64,000 nucleotides of DNA from Anomaloglossus baeobatrachus. Lineage: Eukaryota > Chordata > Amphibia > Anura > Aromobatidae. Of the stretch, positions 40,452 through 53,164 are shown in pieces; positions within the stretch are counted from its first letter, which is position 1, and every line of letters begins with the position of its first letter. Below the pieces are notes generated by a model. The model saw only the letters and a list, made by a program, of their open reading frames with translations. It was not told the origin of the DNA and did not search any database. Made by a program: the position numbers and the translations under genes. The stretch is taken from assembly GCF_048569485.1 (NCBI RefSeq), contig NC_134356.1, positions 93,811,604 to 93,875,603 on the forward strand. Reading direction: 5' to 3'.

Positions 40452-41640
40452 TTATATTCTAGGTTCTTCACAGTAGCCACCTGTTGCTTTCATTACTACT
40501 TTGCACACTCTTGGCATTCTCTTGATGAGTTTCAAGAAGTAGTCACCGGAAATGGTTTTCCAACAGTCTTGAAGGAGTTCACAGAGATGCTTAGCCATTT
40601 TTGGCCCTTTTGCCTTCATTCTGCGGTCCAGCTCTCCCCAAACCATCTCGATTGGGTTCAGGTCTGGTGACTGTGGAGACCAGGTCATCTGGTGTAGCAC
40701 CCCATCACTCTCCTTCTTAGGGTATGTGCGCACGTTGCTTTTTACCTGATTTTTACCTGCTTTTTTGCTGCTTTTTCTTCTGCGCTGTTTAATGCCAAAA
40801 TGGATGTGTTCTTCTATTCAAGCAAAGTCTATGGGAATTTGGGTTTCTTGTTCACACTATGTTGTTCAAAATGCTGCCTTTTTGAGGCAGAACTTTGGTC
40901 AAAAACTCAGCTTTTCAAAGAAGCAACATGTCAATTGTTTTTGCCATTTGGGTTTTGCACTGCAAAGCTGAGTTTTTGACCAAAGTTCTGCCACAAAAAG
41001 GCAGCATTTTGAACAACATAGTGTGAACAAGAAACCCAAATTCCCATAGACTTTGCTTGAATAGAAGAACACATCTATTTTGGCATTAAACAGCGCAGAA
41101 GAAAAAGCAGCAAAAAAGCAGGTAAAAAGCAGGTAAAAAGCAACGTGCGCACATACCCTTAGTCAAATAGCCCTTACACAGCCTGGAGGTGTGTTTGGGG
41201 TCATTGTCCTGTTGAAAAATAAATGATGGTCCAACTAAACGCAAACCGGATGGCATAGCACGCCGCTGCAAGATGCTGTGGTAGCCATGCTGGTTCTGTA
41301 TGCCTTCAATTTTAAATATATCCCCAACAGTGTCACTAGCAAAGCACCCCCACACCATCACACCTCCTCCTCCATGCTTCACGGTGGGAACCAGCCATGT
41401 AGAGTCCATCCGGTCACCTTTTCGACAAAGACACGGTGGTTGGATTTAAAGATCTCAAATTTGGACTCATCAGACCAAAGCACAGATTTTCACTGGTCTA
41501 ATGTCCATTCCTTGTGTTCTTTAGCCCAAACAAGTCTCTTCTGCTTGTTGCCTGTCCTTAGCAGTGGTTTCCTAGCAGCTATTTTACCATGAAGGCCTGC
41601 TGCACAAAGTCTCCTCTTAACAGTTGTTCTAGAGATGAGA
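40452..41640 (-). pseudogene. Tc1 transposase, N-terminus deleted, split by MITE
   Basis: Minus-strand pieces in order: [67 protein letters not shown], then after the [24 protein letters not shown] and a normal ending GGYCEEPRI. The second D and final E are present, and the first part and helix-turn-helix are missing or shifted. Confidence 0.8.
40720..41158. mobile_element. Near-perfect palindromic Harbinger MITE (439 bp)
   Basis: TTA at 40717-40719 and 41159-41161. The target, read from the surrounding Tc1, was CTTCTTAGTCAAATAG. Arms of about 200 bp are almost identical inverted copies (GGGTATGTGCGCACGTTGC outward), so the element could fold into a long hairpin. Confidence 0.92.
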
Positions 41641-42059
41641 AGGTGTGTCCAAAATTTTGGTCTGTACTGTATATCTAATATCTAAAGCTGAATGTATGTA
41701 TGTGTGTGTGTGTGTGTCCGCTAAAGGAATCCACACCGCCTCATTTACAATCACAAAATTTTGCACAGCCACCTCATTTGATTCAAGGAACGTCATGGAC
41801 TATTTTTTGAGGGGAAACATTAACCCCGCGCTTTACAGTCATTTCACAAAAAAACTGTTTACATTAAAGTCAATGGATCTGTGTACAGATCTGTCATTAT
41901 AGACTCCTATTATGGACATAGAAAGAGGCACACACAGATACACCTACTCAGAAAGAGACACCTACACAAAAAGACACACAGAGAAAGAGAGACACACACA
42001 GAGACACACGGACAAAAAGAAGGAGACACACACACACACACACACACTGTATGGATGTT

Positions 42060-42224
42060 TGAGGTAATATATTGGCTTTTTTGACCGTTACCCTGGATAT
42101 TTATCAGGTGGCCTATAGCAACCAATCACATCTCTGCTTCTATTTTATTACAGGACAAGGAGCTCAGATTGGTTGCTATAGACAATGAGGAACATTCTTA
42201 GTATAAGAAGCTTTTGTGTAAGTT
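42060..42224. repeat. Direct duplication, copy 1
   Basis: TATTGGCTTTTTTGACCG ... TATCAGGTGGCCTATAGCAA CC ... AGTATAAGAAGCTTTTGTGT. Repeated at 42320-42485 with about 10-15% difference. Confidence 0.8.
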
Positions 42225-42319
42225 AATTTTATTTTGGTGGTGATGTTTAGTCAATGCTGTTGTAGAGGCTGATTTAAGTCACATGATCTTACCTGTATAC
42301 TAATTTTGTGGGGTTTTAT

Positions 42320-42485
42320 GAGACAATGTATTGGCTGTTTTGATAGTGAGTCTGGATATTTATCAGGTGGCCTATAGCAACCACTCACAGGTCTGCTTCT
42401 ATTTTGTTACAGGTCAAGGAGCTCTGATTGGTTGCTATAGGCAATGAAGGACATTTCTAGTATAAGAAGATTATGTGTCAGTTAA
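42320..42485. repeat. Direct duplication, copy 2
   Basis: Second copy of the 165-bp segment, offset about 260 bp. Each copy also contains a short inverted pair, GCCTATAGCAACCAATCA and TGATTGGTTGCTATAGGC. Confidence 0.8.
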
Positions 42486-42868
42486 TGATTTCAGTGGTGA
42501 GAAGTAGAGAGAGAGAGAGAGAGAGAGTGGAGGAGAGAGATTTAGTTTCTATCCCCGGGGGCAAGACAGGAGTGTAATTTAACCCACAGAAATAGACAAA
42601 CAGTGGAAACCAAAAATATGTCACACAGCACACACAGAGGTATAAGACAATAAGAGATTAGGAAGAAAACAAGAGCAGGGTGGAAACAACAAGATGATGG
42701 GTAACACCAAGCACAAAGCAACTCCTTCTCCAGCTAGTCTCGGACACTACAACTCACAGAATAAAAAAAGCATTAACTATAGTTGGCATTGGTAGATTTC
42801 CTCCAGCTTAAATATGAGAGGAGCAGATGTGATTGGGTTCCTTACAACATGTGATCAAGGAAGTCTAA

Positions 42869-43499
42869 GGTTATGTGCCCATGGGGACAGTGTCCTGCGG
42901 TTATATCCGCAGGACATTCCGCAGAAGCTCCCAGAAAACCACAGCACAACTTTTGTCTGTTTACATGCTGCGGATGCACAGCGGAATGTCCTGCGGATAT
43001 CCTGCGGGCATTCTGCATTGAGGATACAGTACCATGGCTTCGGCACTGCATCCTCAATACAGAACAAGTGCTGAGTGATCGGGAGTTCATACTTACCTTC
43101 ATCACGCAGCACTTCTCTCCGGCCGTGTCTGCACTGTGCAGGAGAAGGTGGGCGGGCCTGAATTAGCTCCAGCTGTCACATGACCGGAGCTCGTGCAGGC
43201 CCCACCCACCTGTTCCTTCCTGTACCTGGATCCACCGCGTTGCTGTACACCGGACGGAGAAAGTGACTCCGTTGTCTTCTATCAAAACAGGTAAGTATGG
43301 GACGCTGCGGAGAAATCCGCATGAATAATTGACATGCTGCAGATTTTTCCGCAGGAAAATACCGCATTATTTCCGCTGTGGAAAAAAATGCAACATGGGC
43401 ACAGCAGTCCCCAAATGCCATAGAAATGGCTGTGGACTCGCTGTACTGTGTATTTTTGAAAAAATCGCGGCACATTTTCTGCAGTGTAAGCACATAGCC
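42869..43499. mobile_element. Harbinger-type MITE, family of 5354
   Basis: TAA at 42866-42868 and 43500-43502. Ends GGTTATGTGCCCATGGGGAC and, in reverse, GGCTATGTGCTTACACTGC. Interior CTGCGGATATCC palindromes. Confidence 0.8.
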
Positions 43500-43502
43500 T
43501 AA

Positions 43503-45081
43503 TGAGTAGGCTGGCAGAAATTACTATTGCTAGCCTATCTATGAATGAGCAAACAACAGGTCGACGCCCAGTTCTGCCTGAGAAACACCCGAGAAACCAT
43601 CGGACGGAGTGTCAGACTCTGCAATGTGAACAGAGCCTGATGCCGTTATGACAGACAGCAAGTTTTGTGCAAACTCCGTGTGACAAAACCTTATGTAACA
43701 AATTGTACCAACCATTTTCTCCTTTTAACCCTTTTGAAAGTTACAACTTTGGGGTTAAAGCAACATTGTAGAGGGAAAAAAAATGATAATTTTTCCTTTT
43801 CACAGGCCAATATTATCCAATTCCGTGAATGCTTACCATACCCTTCGATTAATTCCTTGAGAGGTGCAGTTCTCAGAATTGGTTGACTTGTTGGTGTTTC
43901 TCCTGTTTTGGCATATCAGGATCTCAGCAGATGCCATGTTGCATTTGAAATCTATTCCAGCCAAAATGGTGCTCTAAAATTCTAATAGCAATCCTTTCCC
44001 TCAGAGCCCTTCCATGTGCCAGAACAGTAGTATCCATCCAGAAATGGGGTATTAGTGCATTCAGTTAAATTTGCACAACAAATTGTGTGGTCCATGTTCT
44101 CATACTCTTGTGAAAATTAAATATTTGGGGCTAAAGCAATATTTTTGTGGGAAAAATAAAATTTTTCATGTCCCAATGTTATAAATTTTTGTGAAGCATC
44201 TGTGGGTTCTATATGCTTACTACACCTATAGATTAATTCTTTGAGGACTGTAGTTTACAAAAGGGGCAATTGTGGGGGTTTCTTCTGTTTTGGCACTTCA
44301 GGAACTCACGTGTGTGTGTGTCATAGTAGTCAAATATAAAAATCTGATATACATCTGGTATTCCTGTAGTCCTAACGACCTGAATAGTAAAACTGTCCTC
44401 TTACTCTTGCTTTGTTTATTCTGACTCCCAAAGATTGCAGTAAGGCTCGGTTCTCAATTTTGATGCTGTCTATGATGACTATTTACATCAGGCTTCCAGT
44501 GTAAATCTCTAAAATATGTGACAGACACAACATCTCTGACCATAAGTTCACTATGAAGCAGAGGGAATCCCTTTGGACTTGGTCTGTCCTATGATCCAGC
44601 AGTATCTGTCTTTTAAAGCGTTCATAAAAGTGCGGTCAACCACAGTTTTATGAACTTCTGAAAAGGACACTCCTGAACAGAGGTCAGACAGAGTCCCAAG
44701 TAACTCATAATGAATGGATCCAACTGGGTTTTATTTGAATTGTGTAATTCGGATATTTAGCCAGAAATCCCGATGTAAGTGCTCAGCGTAGAAAACATCA
44801 TGAGTCAAAATTTATGTAACATGTCCCCAATCAAAGATTGAACTCAATCTACCAAAAAAAAACATGCCCCCACTGCTCCATCATCTGTTAGCGGAAATAA
44901 GGGGCTTCCAGAATACTGATAGCACAAGGGCTCTGGAAAGGTGCCATGGCTCTTCTTCCACCCACCCCCAAAATGAAATCCATCGAAACCTGCACTCCCA
45001 AATCCCTTCTGAGCCCCACAGTGTGCTTAAACCACAGTTAGCGTCCACATGTTTGTCAGTACTGTAGTGAGGAGAGCCCAC
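43503..45081. other. No gene recognised
   Basis: Two stretches (43675-43790 and 44040-44170) look like diverged copies of one old repeat (ACAAATTGT...TTGGGGTTAAAGCAA...GTTCTCAG). No coding similarity. Confidence 0.4.
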
Positions 45082-45085
45082 TTAA

Positions 45086-45728
45086 AGGGAACCTGTCACC
45101 AGATTTTTACCTATTAAACTAAAAGAATCACCTTCTACAGATCCTGGCCTGCATTCTATGAAGATGCACCTTGGCAATGACTCACCCTCCAAACCCCAAA
45201 AATAACTTTATAAAACTTGGCCATTGTGGATATGGAAGAGTGAAAATGCAATTATGCAATTGTAGTGGCCGATACATCGTCTGTTTCTACAGAAGCACAA
45301 TGTAACTTAAAGGTCGGCACTGTGCATGACCTCACCAGCGCCATGCTCATACCTGCCTATAATCTCGCGCCTGCACATTTAGCTCACCGGCGCGAGCGAG
45401 GGTAGCTGTTTTCTGCTCTGCCCACAACATAACTGCACAGGCATGGGATTTGAAAATGCGACGAGGAGGATGACTGAGGGCGTCATCCCGTCAATCAAGG
45501 AAGGAGGACGGCGATCAGCAGCAAGAGGGGGATAAAGGAGCAGAAAATGAGCCCACCCATCTGGCCAACCAAGGTAATTAGCATACCTAACGGCCATGTT
45601 TTATAAAGTTATTTTTGGGGTCTGGAAGGGGAGTCAGTGCCAAGGTGCTCCTTCATAGAATGCAGCCCAGGAGCTGCAGAAGGGGATTATTTTAGTTTAA
45701 TAGGTAAAAATCTGGTGACAGGTTCCCT
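45086..45728. mobile_element. TTAA-type MITE, TIR AGGGAACCTGTCACC
   Basis: TTAA at 45082-45085 and 45729-45732. Ends AGGGAACCTGTCACCAGATT and its exact reverse. Arms of about 150 bp continue through AATCC and CTATGAAG, with an unrelated centre. Confidence 0.88.
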
Positions 45729-45732
45729 TTAA

Positions 45733-47246
45733 GTTACATCGTTTGTTTCTCCAAAAGCACATTGTATCGGCCACTACAATTGCATAATTGCATTTTCACT
45801 CTTCCATATCCACAAGTTGTTTCTGGAACTTACCTATTGAGGCAAATTGTTCCAACACCTGTAGATCAATTCCCAGAGAGGTATAATTTCTAAAATGGGG
45901 TCACTTGAAAGGGGTTTTGGCACTTAGGGGCTTTGTTTATGGAGTCTGCAAACTATTCTAGGAAAATGCAGCCTAGAAGAGTCAAACAGCGCTCCTTCAC
46001 TCCCAATTCCTGTTGTGTGGCCAAACATTAATATAGGGACAAGTTAGGGCTTAATTAATTAATATTAATTAATTAATCTAGGGCTATGTTAGCAGAAATC
46101 GTGTTAAAAATCTTGCTGACATTTTTACTCATTTTCCCTTGTGAAAATGTAAAATCTGGGGCTAAAACTAAATTTTGGTGGTAAAAATTAATTTTTTTTC
46201 TTCACGGTCTATGGTATGAAACTCAGCGAAACACCTGTGCTGCCAATATGCTTACAGCACCTCTACATGAATTCTTTGCAAAAATATCAGGGGCCACATA
46301 TTTTAAGTCAGCAAATGCCATGAAACAAATTAGGATTACAAACCTTATCTTATGAAGCAGTACATTTGGCATTTACTATGCCACGTGTACTTGTAAAAAG
46401 ATACTTCTTGGGTGTTACACACCAGTGAGCATGTCACGGATATTCTGACGGTGGAGGATATCTCTGCATTAAAAACGATTCCTAAACACATTGAAATTTG
46501 TCATGGCTGTAATCCTAGTCACCTGAAGGTACAAGGTTTTTTAAGCTCCACATAGAATCCACTAGAGGAAAAAAAGGCAGCAAAACAGCAGAGTTCAGCA
46601 GCGTCTTTTCAGGAAACCACATCCTCTTTGCTTGGATATATAAACACAGCAGAATTTATGTGCGAAAAAAGCAATAGAAAAACCCGGTACATGTTAACAC
46701 GGACTAAATGTCCAAGCAAAGTGGATGAGACGTTATTATTTCCCCACCCGCGGAGTGTCTAAAGACACTGCTGAACTGTGCGGTTTTGGTGGTTTTTTTG
46801 TTGTTTTTTTTTCTCTATAGGCTTCTTTGTAGAGCCTAGAAAAAAACGCAAGAAAAAAACCCCAAAAACCTGCCGTTTTATTTTTAAATGCAGAATCAAA
46901 GGTTTTCTGTAGTAAAATGCATTTAAAACCTGGATTCACATTGGCAACAAACATGGATCAAATATCTGGGAAAACGCAGCAAACACGGAATAATCAGAGA
47001 ATATTGTTATTGTGTTGTGTGGTGCGGACACCTGCATACAAAAAACCCCAGCATTTGACTCAGTCTTTGCAGAACAGAAAGAGGAAAAGAGAACTGTCTG
47101 AGGACTGGAGAACCAAAGCTGTTGAATAATATCAACAATCTCAAGGTTACAAGTGATCTATTTCAAGTGTTTATTTCTGTTAATGTTCATAATTATGGCT
47201 TACAGCTAATGAAAACCCAAAAGTCATTATCTCAGAAAATTAGAAT

Positions 47247-47250
<4 letters not shown>
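45733..47250. other. No gene recognised
   Basis: Contains TTAATTAATTAATATTAATTAAT near 46050 and an AAAACGC-rich stretch at 46550-46960 like Harbinger MITE interiors, without clear ends. Confidence 0.35.

Positions 47251-47285
<35 letters not shown>
47251..47285. repeat. (GT)n microsatellite
   Basis: About 32 bp of GT. Confidence 0.9.
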
Positions 47286-47326
47286 GATAAGAGATAGACA
47301 AACAATTCATAGGTATTAGGTGGATA

Positions 47327-48671
47327 AAGTCGGTACGGAAAGTATTCAGACCCCTTTATATTTTTCACTCTGTTTCATTGCAGCCATTTGGTAAATTCAA
47401 AAAAGGTCATTTTTTTTTCTCAGTAATGTACACTCTGCACCCCATTTTGACAGAAAAAAAAACCCAGAAATTGTTGTAAATTTATTACACAAGAAAAAAC
47501 TGAAATATCACATGATCATAAGTATTCAGACCCTTTGCGCAGTATTGAGTCGAAGCCCCCTTTTGAGCTAGTGCAGCCATGAGTCTTAATGGGAATGATG
47601 CAACAAGTTTTTCACCCCTGGATTTAGGGATCCTCTCCAGTTTCATCAGGTTGGGTGGTGAACGTTTGTGGACAGCCATTATCAGGTCTCTCCAGAGATG
47701 CTCAATTGGGTTTAGCTCTGGCTGGCCAGTCAAGAATGGTCACAAAGTTGTTCTGAAGCCACTCCTTTGTTATTTTAGCTGTGTGCTTAGGGTCATTGTC
47801 TTGTTGGAAGGTGAAGATTTGACCAAGTCGGAGGTCCAGAGCACTCTGGAAGAGGTTTTCTTCCAGAATATCTCTTTACTTGGCCACATTCATCTTTCCT
47901 TCAATAGCAACTAATCGTCCTGTCCCTGCAGCTGAATAACACCCCCATAGCATGATGCTGCCACCCTCATATTTCACTGTTGGGATTGTATTGGGCAGGT
48001 GATGCCCAGTGCCTGGTTTTCGCCACACATACCGCTTAGAATTATCACCAAAAAGTTGTATCTTTGTCCCATCAGACCAAAGAATCTTATTTCTCATAGT
48101 CTGGGAGTCCTTCATGTGTTTTTTTGCAAAATCTATGAGAGCTTTCATATGTCTTGCACTGAGGAAAGGCTTTCACCGGGCCACTCTGCCATAAAGGCCC
48201 GAATGGTGGAGGGTTGCAGTGATAGTTGACTTTGTGGAACTTTCTGTCATCACCCTACTGCATCTCTGAAGCTCAGCCACAGTGATCTTGGGGTTCTTTT
48301 TTACCTCTCTCACAAGGCTCTTCTCCCACGATTGCTCATTTTGGCTGGACAGCCAGGTCTTGGTGGTCCCAAACTTCTTTCATTTAAGAATTATGGAGGC
48401 CACTGTGCTCTTAGGAACCTTGACTACTGCAGAAATTCTTTTGTAACCTTTGTCAGATCTGTGCCTTGCCTCAATTCTGTCTCTGAGCTCCTTGGGCAGT
48501 TCCTTTGACTTCATGATTCTCATTTGGTCTGACACGCACTGTGAGGTCTTATACAGACAGGTGTGTGCCTTTCCAAATCAAGTCCTATCAGTTTAATTAA
48601 ACACAGCTAGACTCCAATGAAGAAGTAAAACCATCTCAAGGAGGATCTTAAGAAAATGGACAACATGTGAC
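47327..48671 (-). mobile_element. Tc1-like transposon lacking its right end
   Basis: Left end GTCGGTACGGAAAGTATTCA GACC with TA before it. The minus strand reads [50 protein letters not shown] and TGQPELNPIEHLWRDL. The element stops at 48671, where a DIRS copy begins; the other inverted end is not found beyond that copy. Confidence 0.82.
47500..48515 (-). pseudogene. Tc1 transposase, several breaks
   Basis: Starts near 48514 (MKSKELPKELRDRIE), has a stop in IILK*KK, keeps the first catalytic context as [11 protein letters not shown] (E of DET changed to G) and the last as LNPIEHLWRDL. The middle QDNDP motif region is shifted. Inactive. Confidence 0.75.
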
Positions 48672-51600
48672 AAATAAACAGATTTTTGTGTACTCACCGT
48701 AAAATCGTTTTCTCTTAGCCATCATTGGGGGACACAGGACCATGGGTGTTATGCTGCCTATCCATAGGAGGACACTAAGTAGATGCAAAAACATAGCTCC
48801 TCCTCTGCAGTATACACCCCCTGGCCGGGCCAGGCAACCTCAGTTTTAGTACACAAGCAGTAGGAGAAAAAAACAGTAAAAACTTCTCAACAGAGGAACA
48901 TGAGAAAAAAAGAGTCATAACCAAATAAGGTACTGAGAGAACCAAGGCCCAACAGGGCAACAGGGTGGGTGCTGTGTCCCCCAATGATGGCTAAGAGAAA
49001 ACGATTTTACGGTGAGTACACAAAAATCCATTTTTCTCTGACGCCTCATTGGGGGACACAGGACCATGGGACGTCCTAAAGCAGTCCATGGGTGGGTAAA
49101 CAATAAACAACGCAACCCAAGGACTAGGAACCAGTCCCAGATAGCCAGGAGCACCTATTGAGATAGGTACTCCACTATCGTTTGCAGAATTTTCCTACCT
49201 AGGTTCGCCTCAGCCGAAGCCTTGGTTTGGATTCAGTAATGCTTTGAAACAGTATGTAGGCAAGACCAGGTCACAGCCTTACACCTCTGTTCCACTGAAG
49301 GCTGATGCCTAATGGCCCAAGAGGCGCCAACTGCTCGTGTGGAATGAGTCCGCAGCCAACCAGGAATGGGCTTAAGTTGCAAGCGGTAGACTTCGTGGAT
49401 CGCAGAGCGAATCCAATGAGCCAGCGTTGCCTATGAAGCTGCCTGTCCTTTCTTAGGCCTTTCAGGAATGACGAACAAGGAGTCTATGTTCCTAAAGGGG
49501 CTGTCCTGGGTACGTAATATCTGAGAGCCCTCACAAGATCTAGCGAATGTAGAAACCTTTCCACCCTATGGACTGGGTGTGGACAAAAAGGAAGGCAGAA
49601 ACGTGGAAATAACTATCGGAAGAAAATCCGGAAGGGGGCGTAGAACCACCTTGTCCTGATGAAAGATCAGAAAGGGTTTGCGGCAAGAGAGTGATGCCAG
49701 TTCCGAAACTTGTCTGATGGACGTAATCGCCACTAAGAATGTTACCTTCCAGGAGAGAAGAGCAAGAGAAGATTCCTTAAGAGGTTCAAAAGGGGACCTC
49801 TGGATACCGTCCAAAACGAGATTGAGGTCCCATGGGTCCAGCGACCGTTTATACAGGGAAACTAGATGGGAAACACCTTTGAGGAAAGTCTTGACTTGCG
49901 GATTGCTAGGCGGTATTGATAGAATATTGAGAGAGATGAAACCTGCCCCTTAAGGGAGCTGAGGGTCAACCCCTTTTGCAACCTGACTGCAAAAAAAAAT
50001 AAAAATCAAGAATTCTGGGGATCGCCAGAGGCATAGGTTGGACATTTAGATTCCCTGCACTGGGAAAGGAAAGTTTTCCACGTACGGTGGTAAATATGGG
50101 ATGAAGGCCGGCTTTCGGGCACTGTACATGGTGGAGATGACCGCAGGAGAGAATATCGCTCTTGTTAAATTGTAGGTCTCAATGGCCAGGCCGTCAGCTT
50201 CAGGGCTCTTGAGTTCTGATGGGAAATGGGCCCTTGGGTCAGCAAGTCTGGGATGCTTACGAGGCGCCATGAGCAATTGTACTAATTCAGCATACCAGGC
50301 GCACCTGGGCTAGTCCGGTGCTATTAGTATCACCGGGACTCCTTCTGCCTTGATCTTCCTGATTACTTGCAGCAGCAGGGGCAGAGGCGAAAAACATGTA
50401 AGTTGGACGGAAACGACTTCAGGAGACTAGAGCATCCGCGCCAATGGACTGTGGGTCACGTGACCTGGCTAAGAACGCGGGTACCTTTTGCGTTCAACCT
50501 TGAGGCCATTAGATTATTATTATTTATTATTATTTATTATTATTTATTTATAGAGCACCATTAATTCCACGTCTGGTGTACTCCAGTGAGTGCAGATGTG
50601 TGGGAACACTTCTGGGTGGAGAAACCACTCTCCGGCAGCCAGGCCTTGGCGACTTAGAAGGTCCGCCACCCAGTTCTCTACTCCCGGTATGTGTAATGCT
50701 GAAAACACAGACCCCCGTCGATTCGGTCCAGGTGAGGATCCTGAGGACCTCGAGATAAGCTGTCTTGCTGCTGGTACCTCCCTGCCGATTGACATAGGCC
50801 ACAGCTGTTGCATTGTCCAATTGGACCCGAATCAAACGACCTGCTAACAGAAGGGGAGAATGACCTGAGCGCGAGATCGCGCTGATTTTCAGGATGATTT
50901 CTGGGAAGGGAAGACTCCTGGGGCGTCCAACGTCCCGAAGCAGTGTGGAGCAAGTACGCTGCTGCCCACACTAAGAGGCTGGCGTCCGTGGTCAGGAGTA
51001 GCCAGTCCACTTGGGGGAGAAAAACTCCTTCTCGATATGGAAGAGGACTGAAGGTGTCAGGTGAAAAGTTCGTCCAAGGAAAAGGGGCTCTTGTCCCAGG
51101 CAGATAGAAGCGCAAGCTGCAGTGGGCGGTGGTGTGGCTAAGTGAGCAGCACTGCCTCTATAGCCGCCGCTATCCTACCTAGCACTCTCATACTGAATCG
51201 TATGAAGTGACAGGAGTACGTAGAGGGCAGTGTACCGCTTGTTGTAGAGCGGTCGCCTTGACTTGAGGGAGAAATATCAAGCCCCGAAGAGTGTCCAGGG
51301 ACATGCCCAGGGAGGTGACGGATTTTGACGCGACCGGGGATGATTTGACTGGAGTCAGAAGCCGCCCTAAGCGGGATAGGGTGCCCACAGAGATCTGCAC
51401 GCTGGTTGAGCCCTTGATGAGGAGGTCATCCAAGCAAGGCAGAACAGCCACTCTCCTGGCGTGAAGGGCACTCATGGTGGCCGCCATGACCTTAGTTAAG
51501 ACCCTTGGTGCTGTGGCAGAGCCGAGGGTAGGGCCACAAATTAAAAAAAGAAGTCCTGAACCGCGAAGCGGAGGAACTTTGGTGAGCTGGAGCGATGGGT

Positions 51601-53158
51601 ATGTGCAGGTACGCGTCCCTGATTGCTAGGGAGGGAAGGAATTCTCCTTCGACCATAAAGGTAATAATGAAGGAAGTCCATTCTGAATCTCCTTACGTGT
51701 ACATGTTTGCTCAGGTGTTAGAGGTCCAGGATGGGACGAACTGACCCGTCTTTTTTTTTTTTTTTTTTTTGGCGACCACGATAGGTTGGAATAGCCTTGA
51801 ACCTCTCGCCGTCCGGAACAGGTACCATCACCCCCACCGTTTGGAGGGAGTGGATTGCTGAGGAGAAGGCCTCGTGGTGTGTTGGAGAATTTGGGAGGGT
51901 TTGAGAGAAAAGACTGACCAGGGGATCGGGTCCAGAATTCAATGTGGTAACCGGAAGACACAAGGTATCACACCCATTTGTGGTCTGAGGAGGCGGCCCA
52001 GATGGAGAGGGACGAGACTTCTCGGTCTTTGTCTAGACTGCCATGACGAGGTGGACTCGGGGAGGGCTGAGAAGGTCAGGCCCTGCGTGTGTAGTAAAAA
52101 AAAAAAAAAAAAAAAAAAAAAACATTCTGGGCTAGAGTTGGGGGAGGGAGGTACTCTTTTCCTCCCGTGGCGTCAGACAAAAAAAGAGCCTGTCCAGACG
52201 ATCGGCAAACCATCGGTCTGGAAAGGAGTACTGTGAGAGGCTTCTTAGAGACCGAGTCCACTCTCCATTATCGGAACCAGAGGGCCTTATGGATGGCTAT
52301 GGTATTTGAGGCGGCAATAACTGCGCAGGTAGCAGCGCCGAGGGAGGCCTGCATGAGGTACTCTGCCGCCGCAGCAATGTGAACAGTTACATCTGTGAGG
52401 GTCTGAGGGAAACTGGTAGTCCTGGTGCCTGTGCGACCCACACGGAAGGGGAGAGGGACCCGCGGCCTCGAGGGAGAGCGATCGAGCTGCTCCACTTGTC
52501 TGTCTGTCAGGTCCTTGAAGGAGGATCCATCAAGTAAAAGACAGGAGGGTCTTTCAGGCAGGCGGAAGCCGGGTGTGGGTCCACCGAGGCCGGATCGGCC
52601 CACCTCCTAGAGACAGCTAAGCCAAAGGGGTACCAGGACTCCATGAGTTTACGGATACCAAAGCGGCGTCAAAAAGCTTTTTTTTTTTTTTTTTGAGGTT
52701 TCTTCACCCTTTTAAAGGAGACCGCAGGGTCAGTAGTAGTGGATGGGAGATCTTCCACATGCAGAGTTTTGGTAGATTGCTGCAATAAGGGAGTCCATCG
52801 CAGCTTGATCGCTCGGGGAGGTTGAAACCAAGGAATCATCCCGGTACAAACATCATTCACCTTCCTCCGGCTCCTCAGAGACCGCGGAACATGTGGGAGA
52901 ACCCCATCTGTGAACCCCAGAGGGAGACCTATAGGGGTCATGCCCTTTTTCTGATCTGCAACAGGTGAAGCAGAGGGCTGATTCTTATCAGAAGGACCCT
53001 CTATAGAGGTGTCATCAGGCTGCGTTCTGTCCAGGGGCCCCGAGGGGTGTAGGACGATGTTGCATAGCCAGCACCAGGTTCTGGGAACTGTGCCCATTCT
53101 GGGGGACTGGGAGCCGTAGGCTCTGGGTTGGGAGCGGTTGCTGCGGTGCTGGGGGGGG
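48672..53158 (-). mobile_element. DIRS-type retroelement, old broken copy
   Basis: The left end has the inverted block characteristic of this DIRS group (about 48690-49015, TCATTGGGGGACACAGGACC and its reverse). Minus-strand remains in order from right to left: gag-like (about 52670-53097), reverse transcriptase with LDD box (about 51190-51760), RNase H (about 50680-50840), tyrosine recombinase (about 49560-49820). It is broken in many places and clearly older than the copy at 60274. A SINE tail lies inside at 50511-50572. The right end is missing, replaced by an L1-like LINE. Confidence 0.8.
50511..50572 (-). mobile_element. SINE tail fragment inside the DIRS copy
   Basis: ATT-repeat run followed by TTTATAGAGCACCATTAATT CCAC, the reverse of the SINE end seen at 27962 (GGAATTAATAGCGCTATATA AATGAATAA). 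Confidence 0.65.
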
Positions 53159-53164
53159 GGGGGC

